Shown: one piece after another, positions 1-6,244 of the stretch
Layout of the letters: each line of letters starts with the position of its first letter
Position numbering within the stretch: position 1 is the stretch's first letter
DNA from: Paracoccaceae bacterium
Lineage (GTDB): Bacteria > Pseudomonadota > Alphaproteobacteria > Rhodobacterales > Rhodobacteraceae
Direction: 5' to 3'
Length of the DNA: 6,244 bases
Assembly (NCBI GenBank): GCA_003511785.1
Contig: DOIS01000405.1
Location: 1 to 6,244 of the forward strand
Notes under the pieces: model-generated
Databases searched by the model: none
What the model was told of the DNA's origin: nothing
What the model saw: only the letters and a program-made list of their open reading frames with translations
Program-made: the position numbers and the translations under genes

Positions 1-558
1 GTTCCGGTGCGCGACAGCGTGGCCGAGGCGGGGCTGCGCAACGGGGCGTCGCTGCACTATTACTTCGGGTCCAAGGACGGTCTGATCCGGGCGCTGGTGA
101 TCGACGGCGCCCGCCACAGCGACACCGCCCGGCACGAGGCGCTGGACGAGATGGAGCGCGCGGGCGGGCCGGGCGACGTGCTGGACATCACCCGGCTGCT
201 GGTCGATGTCGAGACCGCGCCCCGCGGTCCGGCGCTGCCCCACGGGTTCGGCCATATGCGCTTCATCGTGGCGTTGCAGATCCATCATCGCCACCTGATG
301 CACGAGGCGCTCGAGGGGCATCGCAATACCGGCTATCTGCGCTGTCTCGGGCATCTGCGCCGGCTGCTGCCGGAGGTGCCGCGGGAGATCCTCAACCAGC
401 GCTTCATCTTCATGTACATCACCCTGACCACGGCGCTCGCCGCGCGCGAGGCGGCCTTCGAGAGCGATCCGACCGGGGGCAAGCTGTGGTCGTCGCCCGA
501 GGCGCTGAAGAACCTGGCCCAAACCCTCGCCGCCGGTCTGAAGGCGCCCTGGGCCTGA
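1..558 (+). CDS. TetR/AcrR-family transcriptional regulator, 5' end missing
   Basis: This is the C-terminal 185 residues of a TetR-type repressor; the reading frame is open from base 1 and ends at TGA 556-558. The first visible residues (VRDSVAEAGL, then ASLHYYFGSKDGLIRAL) match the second half of the family's helix-turn-helix: the recognition helix followed by the very characteristic LHYYFGSKDGLI segment. The first DNA-binding helix and the start codon are therefore just upstream of the window, about 25-35 residues away by family comparison. The GTG at position 7 is an internal valine, not a start. The rest is a helical ligand-binding and dimerisation region with no effector signature I recognise. 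The gene converges on the peptidase gene with a 16-base gap. It may regulate the neighbouring peptidase/transporter locus, but that rests only on proximity. No internal stop is seen. Confidence 0.88.
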   Translation, partial: VPVRDSVAEAGLRNGASLHYYFGSKDGLIRALVIDGARHSDTARHEALDEMERAGGPGDVLDITRLLVDVETAPRGPALPHGFGHMRFIVALQIHHRHLMHEALEGHRNTGYLRCLGHLRRLLPEVPREILNQRFIFMYITLTTALAAREAAFESDPTGGKLWSSPEALKNLAQTLAAGLKAPWA

Positions 559-565
559 CCGGCCC
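551..565. terminator. Small stem-loop at the convergent gene junction
   Basis: GGGCC (551-555) and GGCCC (561-565) can pair around a 5-base loop that contains the TGA of the TetR gene. Two further C-G pairs (548-549 with 567-568) are possible beyond a mismatch. It sits between the stops of two convergent genes and could act weakly in both directions. There is no T-run on either side, so an intrinsic terminator is only a guess. In DNA this GC-rich, such short stems occur by chance. Confidence 0.2.
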
Positions 566-574
566 CGGCCCGCC

Positions 575-1369
575 CTACATGAACACCAGCGCGCGGGCGA
601 TGTCGAAGATCGAAGCGGTCTCGACGCGGATCGTATCGTCCGCGATCAGCTGCGCGCCGGGGAAGAAGGACCGGCGATAGGCCATTTCGTGGTGCGAGAA
701 GCGCAGCTCGAGCCGGTAGCGGTCCGAGGCCGGCCGGGCGTGGGCCGAGAGGTCGCCCGCGAGGGCCGCGGTCACGCCGGCGCGAATGCGGGTGCAGGCC
801 TCCGCCGGGGTGAGCGAGAGCACCGAGGCGCCGCACCCTTCCTTTGTCTCGACCGTGGCAATCGCGGGGTTCATGGCGCGCGCCTCGGCGCAGATCGCCG
901 CGTCGCCGGAGAGGAACGCCACCGGCACGCCTCAGGAGGCCGCGAGCCGGGCGTGCAGCCCGTATTCCGACAGGGGCGCCCCGTTCAGGGTGATATGGGC
1001 GTAATGGCCGGTCATCGTGTGCGACAGCGGGTTGCCCCCGTCGCCCGCCGGGCCGTGCCAGCCGATCATCGCCACGGCGTCAAAACTCTCGTCCAGTTCC
1101 TGAACCATCTTGAAGGGATGGCCGGACCAGCCGCGAATCACGCGCACCCCCTCGGGCAGGCGCGCGATGTCGATGTTGCGGGCGCTCTCATGCGCGTTGC
1201 GAAGCCAGATCCCGGTCGCGCCGGCCTGTTGCGCGCCCTCGATCGCGGCCAGTGCCTCATTCGTCATCAGATCGCGGAACGGGACGTAATCCGGCCCTGT
1301 TTTCAAGGCCTCATCCCAATGGGCGATGCCCGCGTTCCCCTCGATATCGGTGCTGATATAGACCTTCAC
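575..1369 (-). pseudogene. M55-family zinc D-aminopeptidase (DppA-like), interrupted by in-frame TGA
   Basis: M55 enzymes are cytoplasmic zinc peptidases that release N-terminal D-amino acids from short peptides; Bacillus subtilis DppA is the model. The GTG start at 1369-1367 is preceded by AGGGAG six bases upstream. Counting from it, the metal ligands of DppA align well: D8 and E10 (in STDIEG), H60 (in NAHES), H105 (in IGWHG), E135 (in LSEYGL), and H117 (in LSHTM) at the catalytic-histidine position. A TGA at 934-932 (codon 146) then interrupts the frame, and the expected family sequence resumes at once (GVPVAFLSGD) through to TAG at 577-575. Readthrough would give 264 residues, close to the roughly 275 of DppA. 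The stop aligns with a tyrosine in DppA, and one change from TGG would explain it. The truncated 145-residue product keeps the metal ligands but lacks the C-terminal half. Position 58 is Asn where DppA has Asp, and position 139 is His where DppA has Asn. The gene is divergent from the peptide importer, which suggests a joint role in peptide use. Confidence 0.85.
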
Positions 1370-1375
1370 GGGCCT

Positions 1376-1381
1376 CTCCCT
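1376..1381 (-). promoter_or_regulatory. Ribosome binding site of the M55 peptidase gene
   Basis: The minus strand reads AGGGAG at 1381-1376, followed by six bases and then GTG at 1369-1367. This strong Shine-Dalgarno match fixes the GTG as the start. It also puts the family's N-terminal MKVYISTDIEG motif exactly at residue 1. Confidence 0.7.
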
Positions 1382-1393
1382 GATGCCGGGTTA

Positions 1394-1412
1394 CAAAATT
1401 TCTATCATTTTG
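1394..1412. promoter_or_regulatory. Palindromic operator candidate, CAAAAT-N7-ATTTTG
   Basis: This is a perfect 6-base inverted repeat around a 7-base spacer (TTCTATC), 19 bases in all, centred at 1403. Its size and symmetry suit a dimeric regulator such as a TetR-, GntR- or LacI-type protein. It covers the best candidate -10 sequences in both directions. A TetR-family gene lies two genes away, but no direct evidence links it to this site. A-T palindromes of this length can also arise by chance in an AT-rich spacer. Confidence 0.4.
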
Positions 1413-1463
1413 CGGATGAGATGATTGTTTTCCAACAGGCACAAGTCAGAACATGCCGACAAC

Positions 1464-1469
1464 AGGGAG
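1464..1469 (+). promoter_or_regulatory. Ribosome binding site of the solute-binding protein gene
   Basis: AGGGAG lies ten bases before the ATG at 1480. It decides between two in-frame starts. The ATG at 1453 would place nine polar residues ahead of the signal peptide and has no comparable site upstream. The ATG at 1480 gives a normal signal peptide from residue 1. Confidence 0.6.
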
Positions 1470-1479
1470 ACGACACGAC

Positions 1480-2979
1480 ATGGCATTGTCAAAACACCTT
1501 CTCTCCGCCGTGGCCGCGCTGGCGCTCGGCGCGGGCGTGGCGGGCGCGCAGGACGTGGTGCGGATCGCATCGCCCAACAAGGTCACGACGCTGGATCCGA
1601 TCGCCAGCGCCGCGGCGGGCAATATCGAGGCCTTCGGCCAGCTCTATGCGCGGCTGTTGCGCAAGGACCGCGACGGCAACCTGCAACCGGGGCTGGCGGA
1701 AAGCTGGGAGGTCAGCGAGGACGCGCTGACCTACACGTTCGAGCTGCGCGAGGCGCAGTTCTCGGACGGCACGCCGATCACTGCCGAGGATGTGGCCTTC
1801 AGCCTCAACCGCGTGGCCAAGGACGAGGGCAGCGCCTATCCGGCGGCCTATGCGCCGGTCAAGGAATTCACCGCCCTGGACGATGACACCGTTCAACTGA
1901 CGCTGGAACATCCCAGCGCGCCGATGCTGTCCTACATGAAGATATTCAACGCGGGCATCGTCAGCAAGGACGGCGTGGAAGCGCGCGGCGAGGAGGCGTT
2001 CGCCTCGGACCCGGTGACATCGGGGCCCTTCATGGTCGAAAGCTGGAAGCCCAATGACCGGCTGACCCTGACCGCCAACCCCAATTACTGGCGCGAGGGC
2101 TATCCCAAGGTGGCCGGGGCCGACCTGATCGAGGTGGACGACGACAACGCGCGGGCCACCATGATCATGGCCGGCGAGGTGGACGTGATCCGCGGCGTGC
2201 CCTGGGCGCAGGTCGACGAGCTGGACGGCCGCGATGGGCTGTCGGTGCCGCTGGAGCCCTCGACCGTGGTCTATGGGGTGATGCCCAACCATGCCAAGCC
2301 GCCCTTCGACAAGCTGGAGGTGCGCAAGGCCGCCGCCATGGCGCTGAACCGCGAGGCGATCACCAAGGCGGTGACGCTGGGCAAGGCCACGCCGGCCAAC
2401 TCGACCCTGCCCAACGCGCTGACCTATCACGCCGAGCATGTCAGCCCGCCGGCCTATGACCCCGAGGGTGCCCGCGCGCTCTCGGAGGAAAACGACATGC
2501 TGGGCACCGGGATCACGCTGATGATCACGCCCTCGGGCGAACAGGTGGCCACGCTGCTCAAGGCGCAGTGGGATGCCGTCGGGTTCGACACCACGGTGGA
2601 GCGGGTCGATGGCGGCCTGTGGTGGGATCGCCTAGTCAAGGGCGAGTATGACGCGACCATGTCCTGGTGGTAAAACGAGACCGAGGACCCGGACCTGGCG
2701 GTTCGCTGGGCGGTCTGCGGCGCCTGCGGCAACAACTCCTACTACACCAACTACGACAACGCGCGTGTCAACGAGCTGGTCGAGGCGGCGCTGCGCGAGC
2801 AGGACGACGCCAAGCGAGAGGCGATGTATCACGAGATCCAGGAGATCAGCGCCGGTGAGCTGGCGCAGATCCCGCTCTACTACTCGCCCTTCGCCAACGC
2901 CTATTCCGACCGGATCAGCGGGCTGGGCCTGACGCCCTCGCTGCAATGGACGTTGGAAGAGACCGAGATCACCGAGTGA
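1480..2979 (+). pseudogene. ABC importer periplasmic peptide-binding protein (SBP_bac_5), interrupted by in-frame TAA
   Basis: This is a family 5 extracellular solute-binding protein, which captures peptides (or nickel and other solutes in some members) in the periplasm and delivers them to the permeases. From ATG 1480, residues 1-23 form a signal peptide: a Lys/His n-region, an Ala/Leu-rich core, and likely cleavage after AGA before QDVV. Residues 71-111 carry the family signature (GLAESWEV... FSDGTPITAEDVAFSLNR), followed by TSGPFMV and NPNYWREGYP. A TAA at 2671-2673 (codon 398, after ATMSWW) ends the product at 397 residues. The next codons resume the family sequence (NETEDPDLAVRWAVCG... 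IPLYYSPFANAYSDRISGL) to TGA 2977-2979. Uninterrupted, it would be 499 residues. Related proteins have WWYNE here, so a Tyr codon (TAC/TAT) changed to TAA is the likely event. The lost 101 residues complete the fold, so the truncated protein is unlikely to work. It is the first gene of the importer operon. Confidence 0.88.
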
Positions 2980-2990
2980 TCCGGCCCGCC

Positions 2991-3016
2991 CCTCGGCCCG
3001 GGCGACCGGGCCGGGG
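2991..3016 (+). promoter_or_regulatory. Strong GC-rich stem-loop between binding-protein and permease genes
   Basis: Bases 2991-3001 can pair with 3006-3016 in an 11-base-pair stem (one G-U wobble, otherwise G-C) closed by a GCGA loop, which fits the stable GNRA tetraloop class. It starts 12 bases after the stop of the binding-protein gene and ends well before the next ribosome binding site. There is no T-run after it, so a simple intrinsic terminator is unlikely. In many importer operons such a structure protects the 3' end of the binding-protein message and lowers downstream expression, so that binding protein exceeds permease. That role is inferred here. Confidence 0.55.
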
Positions 3017-3036
3017 CGCATCCGCAGGCTTTGACC

Positions 3037-3040
3037 GGAG
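3037..3040 (+). promoter_or_regulatory. Ribosome binding site of the first permease gene
   Basis: GGAG sits nine bases before the GTG at 3050. It supports this non-ATG start, which places the expected N-terminal membrane segment (residues about 9-30) where DppB/OppB proteins have it. Confidence 0.5.
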
Positions 3041-3049
3041 CAGTCCCGC

Positions 3050-3988
3050 GTGAGCACCCTGAAATTCATCCTGTTGCGGCTGTTGCAGGCCGTGCCGGTC
3101 CTGATCGGCGTCAGCCTGGTGACCTTCACCCTGATGGCCGCGACGCCGGGCGACCCGATCCGCCTTCTGGTGGGCGACCGCGCCTCGCCCGAGACCATCG
3201 CGGCGCTGCGCGACCGCTACGGGCTCGATGACCCGATCCTGACGCAGTATTTCACCTATCTCGGCAACCTGGTGCAGGGTGATCTGGGCGCCTCGCTGCG
3301 CTACAAGGTGCCGGTCTCCGAGTTGATTGCGCAGTTCTACCCGGTCACGCTGTTCCTGGTGGTCTATACGATCATCCTGACCCTGCCGCCGGTGATCGCG
3401 CTGTCGGTGTGGTCGGCCAAGCGCCAGAACGGGCCGGCGGACCAGGTGATCCGGGTGATCGGGGTGTTGGGCCTCGCCGTGCCGGTGTTCTGGCTGGCGC
3501 TGCTGTTTGCGCGGTTTTTCGGGATCACGCTGGGCTGGTTCCCGGTGAGCGGGTTCGGCGAGACTTTCTCCGAGCACCTGCTGCACCTGTTCCTGCCGGC
3601 GCTCTCGACGATGATCTGGGTGGTGCCGATCCTGGTGCGCAACCTGCGCGCCGCGCTGCTCGACGAGATGAACCGCGACTACGTGTTGGCCGGTCTGTCC
3701 AAGGGGCTGGGCGAGAAGCAGGTGTTCCGCACCCATGTCTTCCCCAACTCGGTGCTGCCGACGCTGAACCTCTTCGCGGTGATCGTGGCCTATCTGCTGG
3801 GCGGCTCGGTGATCGTCGAGACGGTCTATGCGGTGCCCGGCATGGGCAAGCTGATGGTCGATTCGATCCTGGCGCGCGATTACTTCGTGGTGCAGGGCGC
3901 GACGCTGGTCTTCGCGCTGACCACGATCCTCGTGATGCTGGCGGTGGACCTGGTCTCGGCCCTGATCGACCCGAGGATCAGCCCATGA
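3050..3988 (+). CDS. Peptide ABC importer inner-membrane permease, DppB/OppB type
   Basis: This 312-residue integral membrane protein is one half of the translocation channel of a Dpp/Opp-type peptide importer. From the GTG start the order is as follows: a first membrane helix at about 9-30; a periplasmic stretch with TPGDPI and LRDRYGLDDP; the typical GDLGASL motif near residue 77; then further membrane helices for about six in total. The cytoplasmic coupling loop (EAA-like: YVLAGLSKGLGEKQVF...FPNSVLP, about 211-237) docks on the ATPase. VETVYAVPGMGKLMVDSI follows at about 256-273, and DPRISP ends the protein, as is usual in this family. The length is normal and no internal stop or frameshift is seen, unlike its neighbours. 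The last four bases overlap the next gene as ATGA, so the two permeases are probably translationally coupled. The substrate cannot be told from the permease. Confidence 0.95.
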   Translation: MSTLKFILLRLLQAVPVLIGVSLVTFTLMAATPGDPIRLLVGDRASPETIAALRDRYGLDDPILTQYFTYLGNLVQGDLGASLRYKVPVSELIAQFYPVTLFLVVYTIILTLPPVIALSVWSAKRQNGPADQVIRVIGVLGLAVPVFWLALLFARFFGITLGWFPVSGFGETFSEHLLHLFLPALSTMIWVVPILVRNLRAALLDEMNRDYVLAGLSKGLGEKQVFRTHVFPNSVLPTLNLFAVIVAYLLGGSVIVETVYAVPGMGKLMVDSILARDYFVVQGATLVFALTTILVMLAVDLVSALIDPRISP

Positions 3989-4788
3989 GAGCGTCGCCGA
4001 TGCTGATAACCGGCGTGGCGCTGGTGGCGCTCTGGGGGGCGATCGCGGCCTTCGCGCCGCTGCTGGCCACGCACGACCCCTATGCCATCGACTTCAAGGC
4101 GATCATGCAAGGGCCGGGGGCGGACAACTGGTTCGGCACCGACAACGTGGGGCGCGACATCTATTCCCGCGTGATCTACGGCGCGCGGCTGGCGCTCTAT
4201 ATCGGGCTCTTGGGCGTGATCGCGCCGATGGCGATCGGGCTGACCATCGGGCTTCTGGCGGGGTATTTCGGCGGCTGGGCCGATACCGTGGCGATGCGCG
4301 TCGTGGACATCACCGTGCCCTTTCCCTTCTTCGTGCTGGTGCTGGCCATCGTCGCGGTGCTGGGGCCGGGGATCGGGAACTATTTCATCGCGCTGGCCCT
4401 GGTGGGCTGGGTCGGATACGCGCGGCTGGCGCGCTCCGAGGCCATCGTGCTGCGCCAGTCGGAATTCGTGCTGGCCGCGCGCACCATGGGCTTCGCGCAT
4501 GGCTATATCCTGCTGCGCCACGTTCTGCCCAACTCGCTTTCGCCCATCGTGGTCTACATGATGACCGACGTGACGCTGGTGATCCTGTTCGGCGCGGCGC
4601 TGGGGTTTTTGGGCATGGGTATCTCTCCGCCCGCCGCCGAGTGGGGCGTGATGATCGCCGAAGGGCAGACATACATTTCCACCGCCTGGTGGATCAGTTT
4701 TTTCCCCGGCCTCGCCATGGTGCTGATCGGCATCGGCTTCGCGCTGATCGGGGACGGGCTGGCCCGGATGCTGAGGATCGAACGATGA
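3985..4788 (+). CDS. Peptide ABC importer inner-membrane permease, DppC/OppC type
   Basis: This 267-residue permease partners with the preceding one to form the heterodimeric channel. A first membrane helix lies at about 7-27. It is followed by the family hallmark WFGTDNVGRDIYSRVIYGAR (residues 49-68) and then about five more helices. The coupling loop is FVLAARTMGF...LPNSLSP (about 161-187). FLGMGISPPAAEWGVMI (198-214) and a final helix ending in GDGLARMLRIER also match the family. It is slightly shorter than many DppC proteins because the N-terminal extension is brief. The ATG start overlaps the stop of the first permease by four bases (ATGA) and has GAGGA seven bases upstream inside the preceding gene. 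Its own stop overlaps the ATPase start in the same way. The frame is fully intact. Confidence 0.95.
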   Translation: MRASPMLITGVALVALWGAIAAFAPLLATHDPYAIDFKAIMQGPGADNWFGTDNVGRDIYSRVIYGARLALYIGLLGVIAPMAIGLTIGLLAGYFGGWADTVAMRVVDITVPFPFFVLVLAIVAVLGPGIGNYFIALALVGWVGYARLARSEAIVLRQSEFVLAARTMGFAHGYILLRHVLPNSLSPIVVYMMTDVTLVILFGAALGFLGMGISPPAAEWGVMIAEGQTYISTAWWISFFPGLAMVLIGIGFALIGDGLARMLRIER

Positions 4789-6244
4789 GCGCGCTTCTGA
4801 CGGTCCGCGACCTCTCGGTGCGCTTCGCCGGCCAGGCGGCGGTCGAGGGCGTGAATTTCGATCTCGAGCGCGGCGCCGCCCTGGGCATCGTGAGCGAAAG
4901 CGGGTCGGGCAAATCCGTCACCTGCCGGTCGCTGATGCGCCTGCTGCCGCCGGCGGCGCGGATCACGGGGACCCTGGATTTCGACGGGACCGAGATGCTT
5001 TCGGCGCCCGAGCCGGTGCTGGACGGCATAAGGGGCAAGCGCATCTCGATGATCTTCCAGAGCCCGGCCAGCCATCTCGACCCGCTGATGCGGGTGGGCG
5101 ACTAGGTGGCCGAGACGCTGCGCAAGCATACCGACCTGCGCGGTCCCGCCGTGCGCGAGGAGGTGCTGCGCCTCTTGGACCTGGTGCGCATCCCCGAGCC
5201 GGCCCGCTGGGCGCGGGCCTATCCGCACCAGCTTTCGGGCGGGATGAAGCAACGCGCGATGATCGCCGGCGCTCTGGCCTGCCGGCCCGACCTGCTGCTT
5301 GCGGACGAGCCGACCACGGCGCTCGACGCAACGGTGCAGAAATCGGTGCTCGACCTCTTGGCGCAGCTGCGCCGGGATCACGGGCTGTCGATGATCTTCG
5401 TCAGCCACGATCTGGGCGCGGTGGCGCGGGTCTGCGACGAGCTTCTGGTCATGCGCCACGCGCGGGTGGTCGAACGCGGGCCGCTGCACCGGGTGATCGG
5501 CGCGCCAGAGCACGATTACACGAAGATGCTGATCGGCTCGCATCCCGACCGGCTGGCGCGGCGCGACCTGCCGCCGGTGGGGCAGGGGGCGCCGCTGGTC
5601 GAGGGGCGCGGCGTGCAGATCCGCTATGGCGGGCGCGGGCTGGCCGACCTGCTGGCCGGGCGGCCGGGCGGGTTCCTGGCGGTCAAGGGTGCCGATTTCG
5701 CCGTGCGGCCCGGCGAGGCGCTGGGGATCGTGGGCGAGAGCGGCTCGGGCAAGACCACGCTGGCGCTGGCGATCATGCGGCTGATCGCCTCCGAGGGCGG
5801 GATCACCTTCCGCGGGCAGGATGTGCGCCGCTGGTCCACGCGTGAACTGCGCCGCCTGCGCAAGGACATGCAGATCGTGTTTCAGGACCCGTTCGGCAGC
5901 CTCAGCCCGCGTATGACCTGCCAGCAGATCATTGCCGAGGGTCTGGCGATCCACAAGGTTGATCCGCACCGCGCCCCGCGCGAGCTGGTGGCCGAGGTGA
6001 TGACCGAGGTGGGCCTGGACCCGGCGGCCATGGACCGCTACCCGCACGAATTCTCGGGCGGGCAGCGCCAGCGCATCGCGATTGCCCGCGCCATGGTGCT
6101 GCGGCCCAAGCTGTTGGTGCTGGACGAGCCCACCAGTGCGTTGGACATGACGGTGCAGGTGCAGATCGTCGAACTGCTGCGCGACCTGCAGAAGAAATAC
6201 GGGCTGGCCTACCTGTTCATCAGTCACGACCTGAAGGTGGTGCG
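4785..6244 (+). pseudogene. Tandem two-domain peptide ABC importer ATPase (DppD-DppF fusion type), interrupted by in-frame TAG; 3' end missing
   Basis: This gene encodes both ATP-binding subunits of the importer in one chain, as in YejF/GsiA-type proteins. The first domain has Walker A SESGSGKS (37-44), Q-loop Q92, signature LSGGMKQR (from 150), Walker B LLLADEP (D174, E175) and H-loop H208. The second has Walker A GESGSGKT (317-324), Q367, FSGGQRQR (from 423), D447/E448 and H481. A TAG at 5103-5105 (codon 107) lies just after the first Q-loop, where relatives have VGDQ or VGRQ, so CAG to TAG is the likely event. Family sequence resumes at the next codon, and the frame stays open to the window edge. 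The first fragment (106 residues) cannot be a working ATPase. A GTG directly after the stop, with GGGTGGG seven bases before it, could allow a restart, which is speculative. Ser37 replaces the first Walker A glycine. About 50 residues probably lie beyond the window. Confidence 0.87.

Larger units (their letters stand above)
1370..1479. promoter_or_regulatory. Divergent promoter region between peptidase and binding-protein genes
   Basis: This 110-base spacer is clearly richer in A/T than the genes around it and must carry promoters in both directions. On the plus strand, TATCAT (1403-1408, 5 of 6 to the -10 consensus) has only a poor -35 match, CTGATG (1380-1385), at 17-base spacing. On the minus strand, TTGGAA (1435-1430) and CAAAAT (1412-1407), 17 bases apart, each match 4 of 6 consensus bases. 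Both candidate -10 elements fall inside the palindrome at 1394-1412, so one bound regulator could affect both directions. The assignments are by eye, and alphaproteobacterial promoters often deviate from the consensus. Confidence 0.4.

Noticed and set aside
908..934. Selenocysteine insertion at the peptidase TGA; a GCCGG/CCGGC stem can form just downstream
   Set aside because: The stop is not at a catalytic or metal-binding position, homologues are not known to have Cys there, and neighbouring genes carry TAA and TAG stops that this mechanism cannot explain. GC-rich stems like this are common by chance here.
1453..1479. The ATG at 1453 as start of the binding-protein gene
   Set aside because: It adds nine polar residues before a complete signal peptide and has no good ribosome binding site, whereas ATG 1480 does.
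689..1729. A 346-codon plus-strand open frame spanning the peptidase, the promoter region and the start of the binding-protein gene
   Set aside because: It runs antisense across a clear M55 gene and out of frame into a clear binding-protein gene. Its composition is Arg/Gly/Ala-rich with no domain.
3409..3984. An extended in-frame N-terminus for the second permease
   Set aside because: The upstream part lies inside the first permease in another frame and looks like low-complexity shadow sequence. The ATG at 3985, with its ribosome binding site and first membrane helix, is the proper start.
5103..5105. Pyrrolysine or general TAG readthrough in the ATPase
   Set aside because: The expected residue is an ordinary Gln in a structural position, and the other two interrupted genes use different stops.
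4554..6227. A 557-codon open frame on the minus strand opposite the second permease and the ATPase
   Set aside because: It is antisense to strongly recognisable ABC transporter sequence. Its translation is rich in His, Gln, Arg and Pro and resembles no family, which is typical of a shadow frame in high-GC DNA.
1..6244. Mobile element, prophage, CRISPR array, toxin-antitoxin or defence genes
   Set aside because: No transposase, integrase, direct-repeat array, tRNA or abrupt composition change was seen. All space is accounted for by the six genes and short spacers.

Overview
The window looks like a piece of a high-GC alphaproteobacterial chromosome, most likely Rhodobacterales or a close relative. 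This rests on the very high GC content, the strong G/C preference at third codon positions, ATGA gene overlaps, and the general look of the proteins. No rRNA or other phylogenetic marker is present, so the taxonomic call is an inference.

Layout: (1) positions 1-558, plus strand, hold the 3' part of a TetR/AcrR-family regulator whose start lies upstream of the window. (2) Positions 575-1369, minus strand and convergent with the regulator, hold an M55-family zinc D-aminopeptidase (DppA-like) interrupted by an in-frame TGA. (3) Positions 1370-1479 are an AT-richer divergent promoter region with a 6-7-6 palindrome. (4) Positions 1480-6244, plus strand, hold a peptide/nickel-type (PepT/Dpp/Opp) ABC importer operon. 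It comprises a periplasmic solute-binding protein interrupted by an in-frame TAA, a strong GC-rich intergenic stem-loop, two intact membrane permeases, and a tandem two-domain ATPase interrupted by an in-frame TAG. The ATPase runs off the right edge.

Together the genes describe a peptide scavenging unit. The binding protein captures a peptide in the periplasm, the two permeases and the double ATPase import it, and the M55 enzyme would remove N-terminal D-amino acids in the cytoplasm. The pairing resembles the Bacillus subtilis dpp locus, but here the peptidase is transcribed divergently. Substrate specificity is not readable from the sequence.

The most unusual feature is that three of the five transport/peptidase genes each carry one premature stop. 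The three stops are three different codons (TGA, TAA, TAG). In each case recognisable, in-frame homology resumes at the next codon with no frameshift. The first ATPase domain also has serine in place of the first Walker A glycine, and the peptidase has two substitutions near its metal site. The simplest reading is a recently inactivated locus or point errors in the sequence; no undescribed system is supported. No tRNA, rRNA, CRISPR, insertion sequence or phage feature was seen, and there is no gene-free stretch longer than about 110 bases.
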